The notes: generated by a model not told the origin, from the letters alone. A stretch of DNA of 64,000 bases from Neocallimastix lanati (nom. inval.) (GCA_016946835.1 JACVTC010000098.1:217001-281000), one strand, 5' to 3'; counted from the first letter of the stretch, positions 43,268 through 56,470 are shown. Program-made: numbers and translations.

Positions 43268-44706
43268 TTATTGATCTATTTCCATTTCGTTAGCTTCAAC
43301 AACATCGACAAGGTTTCTGATACTTTCCTTGATAACAGCTATATAATTTTAATTAATATTTAATAATAATTGTACCATAATATATATATATATTATATAT
43401 AATAAAATAACATTTTAAATTAAAATGAATAACAATAATTATATTTATTTAATACATATTTTAAACTTTATTATATTTATGTGATTTTTTTTTTTTTATG
43501 TTATTAAAGAATATATTATAAATATATGTTAAATATTTACGGGTAACACCAAGTTTGAACTTGTAGACTTGTTCCTTTTCTTTTCTGACGTTTGGTTTTA
43601 TGTAGTTTCTTAAGTAATCAACCTTACCCTTAGTAAGAACACAAACATCAACATTACTACCAGAACCCATATCGTTGAAGATACCAGCTTGGATAGCTTC
43701 AGCGACAAGATCAATAGCTTCTTGACGCTAAAATATTAATTATTGTATTTATTTTTAAAGAATTTCATTTAAAAATTTTTTAAAATTTTGTATAAATAAT
43801 TAAATATTATAATTTTAACGAATACACAATTATTTATTAATGAAAAGAATATTATATATATATAAAGTCGATTGATTAGTTTAATAAATAATTATAAATT
43901 AACACTATTTTTTATTTCATAATTATACATACTTCCAAATTAGCTTTGTATTTAGATTCAAAAACAGCCATAGCAGCTAATGAACCAGAACCCATAGTAA
44001 CATATGGAAGTTTATCGGTACTACCGTGTGGGTAAATAGTATATAAGTGTGGTCCAGTGCAGTCAACACCACCTAAAATTAAAGCAGCACCAATATGACC
44101 TTGGTATCTATTGTATATATTTAGTTTTTATCAATAATAATAAAAATATAAATAAATAAAAAAAAATTTTTTTTTAATAATTTTTAAATTTTAAAACTTA
44201 AAATTTATATTCTTTCGACATTATAGGAATTTTTTTCAATTACACTTTAAAATTTTATTTTGAATAATTTATATAATTTATTTTTATTACTTTTTTTTAT
44301 ATTTTCAAACTTACTTGAATAAAAGTTGCTTAAGCATAGTCATTGCAGTAACAACTCTAGCTTCTCTACCAGTATTTAATCTATGTAATTCAATGTTAGA
44401 ACTAATTAATGCAGTAGTCATTTCAGTATCTGCAGCAGTACCAGCACCACAACAATACATATTTGGGGCAATGTAGTGAATCTTTTCACAATTCTTATCA
44501 GCAACAATTGGACCTTCAGTAGCACGAGTATCGGCACCTAAAACAATACCATCCTGTTTGAATTTTTTAATAAATTAATTAATTAATTTATTATATTAAA
44601 TAACAATATTGATATGTTATAATTTTTTGATATTATACATCTTGATATTAATTGCTACAACATTATATAAATTTAAGTATTTTAGCTATATTATTTAATT
44701 ATTATT

Positions 44707-44737
<31 letters not shown>

Positions 44738-44880
44738 TCTTTTTTATTATAATTATTATTATTATCTATTTTATTATTATTATTATTATTATCTTTTTTA
44801 TTATTATTATTATTATTATCTTTATTATTATTATTATTATTATTATTATCTTCTTTATTATTATTATTATTATTATTATC

Positions 44881-44913
<33 letters not shown>

Positions 44914-45535
44914 TTAAATATAAATTTTCTAAAAATAAAATGAACAATATTTTTATATATTATATATATTATATTAATTCCTTTTTAGGTTATTTAAAAT
45001 TTTTGATTATTTGATCATAAATACTGTAAATATTTATTATTTTAAAAATTTATTGTCATAAAACTAAAGGTTTTATAACTCTGGATTATGTAAGATCATA
45101 AATATTAAATACTAAGTATAAATTTAAATATAACAATAATTTCCAATTGATTTTTAAGCTTTTTATTAAAAAGAAATGTGTTTTCCATAATAATAAATTT
45201 TATACTATTAGTTGAACTTGTAATATACCTTGAACATTAAACCAACAATGGTAGTACCGGTTTTGGTTGCTTTTGGAAGTTTCATATTATTTCCATTTCC
45301 ATATTCCAAAAATAAATTTCTGAAATTATAATAAAGGATTTTATTAATATATAAAAAAATTTTTATGATATATTAAATAATAATGAAATATTTAATAAAT
45401 TTCTTTCTTTTTTTTTTTTTTTTTTTTTTTTATTATATTAAATTGTAAGAAAATGAAATTAATTCTTTTATTTTAATTTCATATTCATGCTGACCTTTGG
45501 TAATTGTCGAAATTGAATCCTGCCTTTGTTGCCAT
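43268..45535 (-). CDS. PUP1: 20S proteasome subunit beta-2 (trypsin-like), six exons, 267 aa
   Basis: Exons on the minus strand: 45535-45495, 45319-45229, 44553-44315, 44107-43933, 43727-43541, 43338-43268. All joins keep phase and use GT/AG; intron starts include GTCAGC, GTATAT, GTAAGT and GTATGT. The protein starts [15 protein letters not shown] short propeptide ends at Gly35, so Thr36 of GTTIVGL becomes the N-terminal nucleophile after self-cleavage. The conserved Asp (GADTRATEG), Lys (VADKNCEK) and Ser-Gly motif (MGSGS) are present. The C-terminal extension (to MEIDQ) is the arm that in beta-2 embraces beta-3. The length fits yeast and animal homologues (about 260-277). Beta-2 cuts after basic residues within the 26S proteasome core, in cytosol and nucleus. 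PUP1 is the yeast name. Confidence 0.95.
44696..44915. repeat. Trinucleotide (TTA)n-type microsatellite in intron 2 of the proteasome gene
   Basis: ATT/TTA repeats with scattered CTT interruptions fill about 220 bases of the second intron. The open frame through it (Tyr-rich) is an artefact. Confidence 0.85.
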
Positions 45536-48122
45536 TTTATTTATTATATACAATCTATTTACAATAAAAACATGTGATAAAATAAATTTTTTAATTAATA
45601 CTTTGAAATTTATAAAAAGGATTGACTTTAAATTTTATGAAATTTCCATATAGGTATAATACATCTAATTAATAATTATTTAATAAACAATAATGAAATT
45701 TTATTTTCAAATTTTATTAAAAAATTTAAATAATAAATTTAATATTATTTTCATTTTAATGATTAAAACTTTCTATTATTATATTTTTCAATGAATAAAT
45801 ATTTTTATATAAATACTATAATTTGAATTCTGTATTATCAAATTTATTATATATTTAACTTGGATCAATAAATTGAAATTAATGAAGAAAAATAAATGAA
45901 TTTTTTTTATTATATTTATTGAAATACATATTTTATATACTAACAATTAATTACTTCAAATAATTGTTACTTTTGATTTGTTTAAATTTATTTTTTTTTT
46001 TTTTATATTTTATTACTGATAGATCAAATTACAAATAAAAAAAAATAATTATTATATTTGTAAGATTGTATAATATATATTTTATAATTCCTTTCTTTTT
46101 TTTTTTTTTTTTTTACCTTTACTTATTTTTTTTAAATACTTTTTTATATATTAAAATATTAAAAATTATTTATTATAAAAAATTATTAAAAATAAATAAA
46201 AAAATTTTTTAAAAATTGATTATTAATAATAATTATTAATTATTAATTATTAATTTATTTAGTTATTATTTATTTAGTTATTATTTATTTATTTATTTAT
46301 TTATTTAAATATGAATAAATAATTTTTTTTTAAAAAAAAAGTATATATTAATTAAAATTTATAAATTTAAGAATTATAAATTAAATATATGTTATTAATT
46401 ATTATTAAAAACAATATTTTTATATATATTTAAAATTAAAAATTAATTAAATAATATGTATTTTTATACATACATATATAAATTTATAACATAAATTATA
46501 AAGAGTCATTAATAAAACATATGACTATTTTTCTTAAATTTATTATAAATTTATAAATATTAATTATTCAGAAAAATAAACTTTAATATCTTTTAAATTA
46601 TTTTTATTTTTTCAGTTTAAGAAGAAATAAAAATTAATATCTTTTAAATTATTTTTATTTTTTCAGTTTAAGAAGAAATAAAAATTAAGATATATTAAAC
46701 TAATGAAGATTGATATTTTTTTTTCTTTTTTGATTATGTATAATATATTTATTTCAGTTTTTTTTTTTTTTTTTTTTTTTACAATTTTATTAATAGAAAT
46801 GTTTAATTGAAGAAGTTCTAATCATACAATCACAAAAAACTTTTTTTTTCATAATCTTTTTTAAGTATATAATATATAATTTTATTATATACAATATATT
46901 ACAATATATTGGTTTTAATTAAAATTTAATTGAATAGCTAAAACTATAAAATATAAAATAAAAAATTAAATTTATCCAATATTATTTTAAAAATTGTTAT
47001 TAATAAAAAGATTAACAAAAGTATCTTTTATTTTTTACTTTATTTTTTAGGTATGATTTATTAATTATTAAAGATTGAAGTAGTACTAAATGAAATAAAT
47101 AAATAAATAAATATAATAGTAAATATATATTTATTTAAAAGAAATCATGATAAATTATTGAAGTATAGATATAAATATTTAATTATTCTTATATATTAAA
47201 AAATATATTGAAAATTAAAGTTACATATATTTAAAATAATTGGTGATAAGCACAGCATATTTCATTTTAACATAAAATAAGTAAGCTTTCAAATGCAATG
47301 TTATAAGATATTATTTATTAGAATATCAAGATTATAATCAATATATATATATATATATTTTTTTTTTGTATTATATAATTAATCAACCTATTATAATTCA
47401 AAAAGTTCGTATATATATGAATATTTTTTTTTTAAACTTTTATTTTTTAAATTATTTAAAAATAATTAAATAATCATAATAAAATTAAAATTTTCAACAT
47501 ATATTAATTGAATATAATATATTGAATCTTTGGATTGTTCAATCAGAATCAACTTTAAATTTTTTCAAATATTAAAATTATATAATGGAGAATATATATT
47601 AATTGAAATTACCATTTAATATTTTATTCAAAATCAATTGTTACCATATATTGTGAATTAATTGGTTATATATTTAAAATTTTAAAATTTAAAAAAAAAA
47701 AATTAAAAATTAAAAATATATATAAAAAAAAAAGATTAAAATTTTTTTTTTTTATTTTGCTGTTTAGAGAATATAAAAATAAATTATAAATATTATAAAA
47801 TAAAAAATAAAAATAAATTATAAAACATTTTAATTTTCTTTTTTATTTCTATTATATATTTTTTTAAAAATAATACAAATCGAATTTAATTAAAATATAA
47901 ATATGGTAAAAATATGAAGTATATAATATAAAATAGTTTTTTTTATATATATTAGTTATAACATAAAAAAAGAACAATTTTTTGAAACTATCGAAAATAG
48001 AATTATATATATATATATATAAAACAACAATTAAATATAGTTTTTTTTTTTTAATTTTAAAAAAATAATTATTTTTTTGTAATTTAAATAAACATTTTTA
48101 TTTTAAATATATTCCAATATAG

Positions 48123-48173
<51 letters not shown>

Positions 48174-48234
48174 GAAATTTAATATACACCCCTTATAATT
48201 TATTAATAGAATAAAAAAAATAAAAAGTAAAAAA
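45536..48234. other. Divergent intergenic region, AT-rich
   Basis: This 2.7 kb lies between the divergent proteasome and ankyrin genes and must hold both promoters. It contains T runs (45410-45432, 46092-46114, 46757-46780), an exact 51-bp tandem duplication and AT dinucleotide tracts (48003-48022, 48127-48157). No gene was found. Confidence 0.6.
46584..46685. repeat. Exact 51-bp tandem duplication
   Basis: The unit TAATATCTTTTAAATTATTT ... CAGTTTAAGAAGAAATAAAA occurs twice without a spacer (46584-46634, 46635-46685). It is flanked by ACTTTAA and TTAAG. Confidence 0.9.
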
Positions 48235-51200
48235 ATGGAAATGGAAACCAAAATTAAAAATTCAGGATTATCCGAATTATTAAAGAGTGAAAATATTGAA
48301 GAACTTAGAAAATATTTAAATGAACACATCAATGAAATTAATAAGAAAAATAGACATGGAAATTCTTCGTTATTATGGGCAAGTCAAAAAGGAAAAATAA
48401 AGATTATAGAATTATTGTTAGAATTTAAAGTTGATATTAATATTGTCGATAAACATGGTAACAATGCCTTAATTATTGCTAGTGCAAATGGTTTTAAAGA
48501 TATTGTTGAATTATTATTGAAAAACAATGCTAAAGTCAATGAAACTAATCATTATAAAAATACCGCACTTATACTTGCTTGTAATAAGGGTTATACCTCC
48601 ATCGTTGAATTATTATTAAAGTATAATGCTGACGTTAACATAATGAATAGAGCTCATGATACCGCCCTTATTAGAGCTTGTGCTAATGGTCATAAAAAAA
48701 TTATTGAAATGTTATTAGAACGTAACATTAACGTTAATGCTATTAATAGAAAGAATGACTCTGCTCTTTCATTAGTTTGCTTTAACGGTAATGATAAAAT
48801 TGCTGAAATATTGTTAGACCATGGAGCTGATGTTAATATTACAGATGGCAACGATAATACCACTCTTATGATGGCTAGTTTTAGTGGTTACGAAAAAATT
48901 GTTGAATTATTATTAAAGGAAGGTAAAGGTATTAATATTAATAATACTAATACTGAAGGAAATACTGCACTTATGATGGCTTGTTATAATGGTCATGAAA
49001 AGGTTGTTCAAACTTTAATTAAATACAAAGCCAATATTAATTTAGAAAATGAAAATGGTGAAACTGCTTTGGAAATTGCTCAAGAAAGAGATTTTGAAAG
49101 TATTGCTAATTTATTACAAGATATTGATGATAAATGTTCCTTATCTTTCATTTCAGCAAGTAAACATAATAAGACCGAAGCTGTTAAACAACTCTTAGAA
49201 CAAATTTCAGATATAGATGCTAAAGATGAAGAAGGTAACTCTGCTATCATTTACGCCTGTCAAAATAAAAATGAAGAAATTATAAAATTATTAATTGAAA
49301 ATGATGCTGATGTGGATGTTACTGATATTTATGGTAATACCGCTCTTATCATTTCCTCTGCTAATGGTCATGAATCCATTGTTAAACTCTTAATTGATAA
49401 TGGTGCCGAAATTAATAAGATGAATAATTACAAGAATACTGCACTTATCTTAGCTAGTAACAAAGGTTACACTGAAATTGTTGATTTATTACTGAAGAAT
49501 AAGGCAGATCCAAATATTGAAAATAAAAGAAAAGATACTGCTTTATTACGTGCTTGCTCTAACGGTCATAAAACTATTGTTGAAATGCTTCTTAAGCATC
49601 ATGCTAACGTTAATATCATTAACAAGAAAAATGATACTCCATTAGCTTTAGCTTGTTTTATTGGTTATGAAGATATAGTTGATTTATTATTAGATCATGA
49701 TGCTGATATTCAATTTATTGATGAAAATAAGAACACTTCCTTAATGATGGCCAGTTATAACGGTCACAAGAACATTGTTGAACTTTTACTAAAGAAGGGT
49801 AAGAATATTAATATTAATGCTCAAAATGTTGATGGTAATACAGCTCTTATGATGGCATGTTTCAATGGTCATGAAAAAGTTGTTCAACTTTTAATTAATA
49901 ATAATGAAGTTGATATTAATATTAAGAATAATGAAGAAGAAACTGCCTTAGAAATTGCTGGTGAAAAGGATTACAAGACTATTGTTGAACTATTACAATT
50001 AGTGAATGAAGGTGATACCTCAACTTTCTTTAATGCAATTAAGGAAAGAGATATTCCAACAGTAGAAGCTACTCTTGCTAAGATGAATGGTGTTCCTCTG
50101 GATAAGATTCAAATCGAAAAAGATAGCGCACTTATTTATGTTTGCCAAAACAATGACTATGAATTAGCCAAGATTCTTATTGAAAATGGTGCTAATATTA
50201 ATGCCATAGATGAATATGGTAATGCACCAATTATTCTTGCAGCTGGTAATGGTAATGAAGAACTTACTCGTTTTTTACTTGAAAATAAAGCCAATGTTAA
50301 CACTAAGAATAAGTATGGTAATACTGCTCTTATCTTAGCCAGTAACAAGGGTTTAGTTTCAATTACTGCCATTCTTCTTGAACATGATGCCGATGTCAAC
50401 ATGGTTAATATTAAGAATGATAACGCCTTAATTCGTGCTAGTGCCAATGGTCATGTTGAAATTATTAAGCTATTATTAACCAAAAATCCAGATGTTAATA
50501 TTAAGAATAAAAACAATGATTCTGCCTTCACTCTTGCCTGTTACATTGGTTACCCAGAAATTGTAGAATTATTATTAGAACATGATGTTAATATCAATGA
50601 AAAGGATGAAAACGAAAATTCTGCTTTAATGATGGCTTGTTTCAATGGTCACGATCAAATTGTTGAACAATTCTTAAACTTTAAGGCCAGAGCCACTGAA
50701 AATGGTGAAGGAAGTCCACTTCAAATTAATGCTCAAAATATTGATGGCAATACTGCTCTTATGATGGCATGTATCAATGGTCATGAAAAGGTAGTTAAAT
50801 CTCTTCTCAATGATAAGGAAGTTAATGTTAATATTAAGAATATTGAAGATAACACTGCTTTAGATATTGCAGCCGAAAGAGATTTCGAACCTATTGTTGA
50901 ATTATTACAAAATGTCAATAAGAAGATTAATATGGCTTTCATTAATGCTGTTAAGAAGAGAGAAGTCCAAACCATTCAATCTTTACTTCAACAAATTGGT
51001 AATATTAATGTTAAAGATAGAAAGAAGAATACAGCTTTAATTTATGCCAGTCAAAATGGTGATGAAGAAATTGTAAGATTACTTTTAGATCATAATGCTG
51101 AAATTAATACCTTAGATAAATATGGTAACACAGCACTTATAGTAGCTAGTGCCAGTGGTTATGAAAAAATTGTGAATCTTTTATTGGAAAAGGGAGCCAA

Positions 51201-51852
51201 TGTCAATGAAATGAATAACTTTAAGAATACTGCACTTATTCTTGCCTGTAATAAAGGTTACACCGGTATTGTTGAAGCTCTTATTAAGCATCATGCCAAT
51301 GTTAATATTGAAAATGCTATTCATGATACTGCCTTAATTCGTGCATGTGATCGTGGCTATGAGAAGATTGTAAATCTTTTATTGGAACAAAAAGCCGATG
51401 TGAATATCATGAATAAGAAGAAGGATACCGCCTTAACTCTGGCATGTTTCAATGGTCACAGTAAGATTGCCCAAATTCTTTTAGATCATGATGCCAATCC
51501 AAATGTTACAGATAAGAATGATAATACCCCATTAATGATGGCATGTTTCAATGGATATCAAAGTATTGTTGATATGCTTTTAAATGTTAAGAAAGAAAAG
51601 GTTGAATTAGATAATAAGAATGTCGATGGAAATACATCTCTTATGATGGCATGTTATCATGGTCATGAAACGATAGTCAAACAATTACTTGAAAAGGGAG
51701 TTAATGTTAACATAGAAAATACGCAAGGTGAAACGGCCTTATCTATTACTAAATATAGGAAAAATTATGCCATCATTGATATGCTAATTCAACATGGTGC
51801 TACCAATGAAGAATCTGATGATGCTAGCAGTGAAGAAAGTTTTGAAGAATAA
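48235..51852 (+). CDS. Ankyrin-repeat protein made of four ~300-aa super-repeats (1205 aa)
   Basis: A single exon starts at the ATG at 48235, where the reading begins right after AT-rich non-coding DNA. It holds about 34 ankyrin repeats. These are arranged in four larger blocks starting at about residues 10, 303, 594 and 899. Each block runs through the same order of variant repeats: GNTALIxAxANG, NTALILACNKGYTxIV, DTALIRACANGH, DSALxLACFxGY, NTxLMMAxxNGH, DGNTALMMACxNGHEKVV, then a degenerate linker ending in a LLQ motif and an [SA]FINA start. The whole module of eight to nine repeats was therefore copied as a unit. The C-terminus is acidic (SDDASSEESFEE). No signal, membrane or enzyme domain is seen. 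A soluble scaffold is the likely role; the partner is unknown. Codons are less extreme in A+T than in the giant ankyrin gene at 3743. Confidence 0.93.
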   Translation: MEMETKIKNSGLSELLKSENIEELRKYLNEHINEINKKNRHGNSSLLWASQKGKIKIIELLLEFKVDINIVDKHGNNALIIASANGFKDIVELLLKNNAKVNETNHYKNTALILACNKGYTSIVELLLKYNADVNIMNRAHDTALIRACANGHKKIIEMLLERNINVNAINRKNDSALSLVCFNGNDKIAEILLDHGADVNITDGNDNTTLMMASFSGYEKIVELLLKEGKGININNTNTEGNTALMMACYNGHEKVVQTLIKYKANINLENENGETALEIAQERDFESIANLLQDIDDKCSLSFISASKHNKTEAVKQLLEQISDIDAKDEEGNSAIIYACQNKNEEIIKLLIENDADVDVTDIYGNTALIISSANGHESIVKLLIDNGAEINKMNNYKNTALILASNKGYTEIVDLLLKNKADPNIENKRKDTALLRACSNGHKTIVEMLLKHHANVNIINKKNDTPLALACFIGYEDIVDLLLDHDADIQFIDENKNTSLMMASYNGHKNIVELLLKKGKNININAQNVDGNTALMMACFNGHEKVVQLLINNNEVDINIKNNEEETALEIAGEKDYKTIVELLQLVNEGDTSTFFNAIKERDIPTVEATLAKMNGVPLDKIQIEKDSALIYVCQNNDYELAKILIENGANINAIDEYGNAPIILAAGNGNEELTRFLLENKANVNTKNKYGNTALILASNKGLVSITAILLEHDADVNMVNIKNDNALIRASANGHVEIIKLLLTKNPDVNIKNKNNDSAFTLACYIGYPEIVELLLEHDVNINEKDENENSALMMACFNGHDQIVEQFLNFKARATENGEGSPLQINAQNIDGNTALMMACINGHEKVVKSLLNDKEVNVNIKNIEDNTALDIAAERDFEPIVELLQNVNKKINMAFINAVKKREVQTIQSLLQQIGNINVKDRKKNTALIYASQNGDEEIVRLLLDHNAEINTLDKYGNTALIVASASGYEKIVNLLLEKGANVNEMNNFKNTALILACNKGYTGIVEALIKHHANVNIENAIHDTALIRACDRGYEKIVNLLLEQKADVNIMNKKKDTALTLACFNGHSKIAQILLDHDANPNVTDKNDNTPLMMACFNGYQSIVDMLLNVKKEKVELDNKNVDGNTSLMMACYHGHETIVKQLLEKGVNVNIENTQGETALSITKYRKNYAIIDMLIQHGATNEESDDASSEESFEE

Positions 51853-51878
51853 AAAAATAAACCTCATTAAATTATATA

Positions 51879-51909
<31 letters not shown>

Positions 51910-52194
51910 ATAATTAATTACACATATACATTTTTACATAAAGGAATAGACTTTTTTATTTTTATTTTATCTTTTTTATATAATCCCTATAAATTATTAA
52001 TAAGTCATTCGAAACTAGAAAAAAAAAAATAATAATAATATATATTATTAATATATGTGACATTAATATATATATAACATACCTAATTTAAATTTATTAT
52101 TCATATTTATTTTTAATATGGTTATTTTATAATTTGTCTCTGTCTATCTATATATTTATTTTATTGTAATATTTATAATTTAAATTAAATTAAG

Positions 52195-52235
<41 letters not shown>

Positions 52236-52442
52236 ATATATATGGTTATTTTTACTACTTTTTATATTCAAAAAAAATAGAAAAAAAAATTAAAATAATA
52301 TATATATCTATTAAAAAAAATATATATTATTTATTTATAAAATTATTCATATTTATTTTTATTATGGTTATTTTATATAATTTGTCCCTATCTATCTATA
52401 TATTTATTTTATTGTAATATTTATAATTTAAATTAAATTAAG

Positions 52443-52480
<38 letters not shown>

Positions 52481-53010
52481 ATGGTTATTTTTACTACTTT
52501 TTATATTCAAAAAATAGAAAAAAAAAAAAAAAAAAATAAAATATATATCTATTAAAAAAAATATATTTTATTTATTTATAAAATTTTGTATTATTCGATA
52601 TATTTTTCTAATTGTAAATTAATTTTATATTATATATATATGATTTTTGAATATTTGAAAACTTTATTATATTTAATTAAATAAATAAAAATATATATAT
52701 ATATAATATATATATATATATAAAATAAAAAATTAATAATAAAGTAAAAATTCATAATTTGGCTTTAATATATTTAATATTTTAATTTTAATTTTTTTTT
52801 TATTATAACATTTCATTAGTTTTTATTTTCCTTTCTCTTTTAAATATTTTAATAGTTTCTTTTTTTATTTATTAATATTATATGCATACATAATTTTTTT
52901 TTCTTTATTTATTTATTTATTTGTTTGTTTGTTTGTTTACTTTATTTATTATTTATTATTTATTATTATTGTTAATATTATATATATATATTTATATTAT
53001 TATATTAGTA
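51853..53010. other. AT-rich intergenic DNA between convergent genes
   Basis: It holds the 3' flanks of the ankyrin and FAF2-like genes and a ~250-bp tandem duplication with long A runs. TTTG repeats lie near 52919-52938. No gene was found. Confidence 0.65.
52095..52570. repeat. Tandem duplication, two ~240-bp units with long A runs
   Basis: Unit 1 (about 52098-52330) and unit 2 (about 52344-52570) share TATTCATATTTATTTTTA, GTC(T/C)CT(G/A)TCTATCTATA, TTTATTTTATTGTAATATTT, AATTAAATTAAG, an A run of 30 to 38 bases, ATGGTTATTTTTACTACTTT and ATATCTATT. Confidence 0.8.
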
Positions 53011-53226
53011 TTATTCTTCATCTTCAGAGTCGTCGTCATCATCTTTTTCTTCTACAATTAAACTTGAACTTGGACAGAGACCGAGAGCTTCTAAAGTTTG
53101 ATCTTTATCTAAATATTCTTTTCTTGGGAAAGTATTAACGAGTATAATTTCAGATAAAATATCAAGAGGATCTAAATCTTTTGATTCAACAAAGTCATAG
53201 ACAACCTTTTTAAAAAATAAAATAAA

Positions 53227-53262
<36 letters not shown>

Positions 53263-53343
53263 ATTAAAGTTATTATATTTATTATATATATATATAATAT
53301 TGTATAACATAATATATATTTTATTATTTAAAACTATATGATC

Positions 53344-53411
<68 letters not shown>

Positions 53412-54249
53412 TTCAATTTATATACCTGTAATTTATCATCAGCTCTAAAGCTTCTAATGACTCTACTACCATCTGGGAAACGAATAGACAATTGAGCAGT
53501 TTCGCATTCATCTTCATTTGGTTCTGGAGGAATATTTTCTGCAAGTCTTTGCTTATATCTTTTCTTTTCTTCAACTTTTCTTTCATATTCCATTTGCCTT
53601 TGTCTTGCTAATTCTTCTTCACGTTGTTTTCTTTCACGTTCTAATCTTTCTTTTCTTTCCTATATTATTTAAAAAAATAATTAAAATATATTTATTTTCG
53701 TTTTAAAATTGTTTTGCTTTGCTTTGTTTTATTTTATGATCATGTCTTTTTATTCAATTTTATTAAATTTTATTATAATTATGAACTATTATTTAATAAT
53801 ATATAAATATATTAAATAGTTATAATGTATAATAATTTACTCTTTCACGATCCTTTCTTAAAGATTCTTCATAAGCAGATTCTTGTTCTTGCCTTATAAT
53901 ACGTGATTGTTCTCTTTCACGTCTATTAAAAATTTATTATTAAATTAAAATATAAAATTAATTAATATTATATTATTATTATTTACATTTTATTATAAAT
54001 AAACATATATATATATTAAAATTAAAAATAATATATATATATATATATATATTAATTTTATAATAAAAAGATAATTTACTGTTCAGCTAATTCAGCTTGA
54101 AGTTGAACGGATAATTGTTCGTATTTTTGTTCAATCTTTTGAATAACTTCTTCCACCGGTTGAAGTCCTAAAATTTAAAAGATTAAAAACGAAAAAAAAA
54201 AAAAAAAAAAAGTGGGATTTGGTTATTAATATTTTAAATATAATATTAA

Positions 54250-54281
<32 letters not shown>

Positions 54282-54385
54282 AAAAATGTTTAAATAATTA
54301 ATATATTATTTGAATATCTTATTTGATAGGTTTCAATCTTTTTTTTTTTTTTTTTTTTTTTTTTTTCGCTTTGTTTTCTTTTACT

Positions 54386-54416
<31 letters not shown>

Positions 54417-55523
54417 AGTACCTTCAATTTTTTCAGCAATAATAGCTCTTCTTCTTTGGTATACAACTAAACCAATAAATGGATAAGTGGTAGCACCAAA
54501 TACATTATTGACTTTAAATATATATAAATTATGTTAATTCATAAATTTTATTTATTAATTACGTTTCCGTAAGTAACTATTATTCAATAAATAAATGAAA
54601 AAATAACAATATAAAACAAAATAAAACAAAATAATAGTAATAATAATTATAATTTATACCTTTATAGCCTTCCTTTTCATTAACAGAACCTGCCCAAACA
54701 ACAAAGTTCTTATTTTGAACATAATTAATGAAAACATCTGAACCTAATACATTTCTATTATTTTTTTATATTTTTTTTATATTTCAAAAGTATCATTTTT
54801 GAGTATAAATAATAATAATAATAATAATATATAAATTATTATTATATTTAAATATTTAATATTATAATATTAATGTAATTACCTGCAAAATTCAGGTGTA
54901 TCATCATGTTCAGGTGAATTAACAATAACGATTAATATTTGAAAATTATCTTTAATATCTAATAATGCCTATTATTATTATTATTAAAATATTATATAAT
55001 TACATAATAATATAAGATTATAATATATATATTTTAATAATTTGTTTTAAATGAATATTATATATATTTATTTATTTATTATTCAAAATATATATAATGC
55101 TTTAAATAAAGTAAAAAAAAAAAAAAAAATTAAATAAATTTTTACTTGTTTATAAGTTCCTCTATAAAATTCTGGATGTTTTTCACCATAATTTTCTTCA
55201 TAATATTGAATAAATTTTTCTGCACAAGTTAATCTTGCATTTCTACTAGATTCTGGTCCTTCTATTAATTTTTTAACTGAATTTGGGAATAAATTAACTA
55301 TAGAATTATATTGAAAGAACCATTATATTTTTTACATTGTAAATATCGTTGTTATTGTATATCAAAGTGTTAACATTTGTGATTGTAATAATTATTTAAT
55401 ATTGATATTTTTTATATATTATTATATAATCATTTATTATCAAATTATTAACAATAAATTAAATTAATATTTTAGATAATGTTATTATTATTATTATTAT
55501 TAATATGATTATTATTATTATAA

Positions 55524-55555
<32 letters not shown>

Positions 55556-56312
55556 TTAATATTATATAATACATAAAAATATTTATTTAAAATACTATAA
55601 TTAAAATTAATAATTTACATATATATTTTAGAATGGATAAAGCAACACGAACTGGTGAAAATAATAATTGTAAGAATTGTCCCTATAAAATTAAGAAGAA
55701 GAAAAAGAAAAGAAAAGATAATATAAAATTATGGTTGATATATTATTATTAAAAAAAAAAAAAAAAGTTTATTCGAAATTTGAATTGAATATAAAATTTA
55801 TAGAACTAATCAAAATAAACAACATCCTATAATAATATAATTATAAATCTTAATATATATAAATAATTAATAAATTACTATTGGATGATTGGCATTAATT
55901 TCATAAGTTGAATTTTCACGATTATTTATTAAATTGCTACTACTACTGCCAACAGAATTATTAGTATTAAGATCACCTCCAACATAATATTGATATGCTT
56001 TCTATTTATTATTTTAATAATTGTTAATAGTAATAATAAGAAGAAAGAAATTAATATTGTTTTGTTTTGTTTAAAATAAAAAAAAAAAAAAAAAAAAACT
56101 AAAAATAAATTTGAATTGTTTCTCATTATATATATAATTTTTTTTTTTTTTTTTTTTATAATTATAATTTTTTGTTGATAATAAACCTCCAAATCCCAAT
56201 TAAATCTTTGTAATAGCTTAATAGTTTTTTCTAAATCATCTTCTCCAGAAAGATTTTGAAAAGATTCCAAAATTTCTTTTTGATTATCAGTTAATGAATC
56301 AAGATATTCCAT
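53011..56312 (-). CDS. FAF2/UBXD8-type protein: UBA, UAS and UBX domains, eleven exons, 444 aa
   Basis: Exons on the minus strand: 56312-56187, 56001-55879, 55682-55619, 55297-55146, 54968-54883, 54754-54660, 54511-54422, 54167-54080, 53922-53841, 53659-53426, 53205-53011. Phases agree at every join, giving 444 residues; human FAF2 has 445. A UBA domain (about 5-42) would bind ubiquitin. A hydrophobic stretch (SPVRVALSILKYIFNLF, about 93-109) matches the membrane hairpin of FAF2. The thioredoxin-like UAS domain spans about 120-265, followed by a highly charged coiled coil (270-350). A UBX domain (357-435) keeps the F-P-R loop (NTFPRKEY) that contacts Cdc48/p97. The tail is acidic. The family recruits p97 to the endoplasmic reticulum and lipid droplets in ER-associated degradation. 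Yeast Ubx2 is a more distant relative, so I leave the symbol open. Confidence 0.93.
53343..53412. repeat. (TTA)n microsatellite in the last intron of the FAF2-like gene
   Basis: About 23 perfect TTA/ATT units lie between exons 10 and 11, next to an A run of about 37 bases (53222-53261). Confidence 0.9.
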
Positions 56313-56424
56313 TATATATATTTATTATTGTAGTAATATATTGATATTGTAATTTTGTTTTTTTTTATTTCTTTGTTTTGTTTTGTTTTTTAACTTTTTA
56401 TTATTAATTTCTTTTTCTTTTTAA

Positions 56425-56470
<46 letters not shown>

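Noticed and set aside
44652-45014. Tyr-rich 120-aa frame
   Set aside because: It is the microsatellite inside intron 2 of the proteasome gene.
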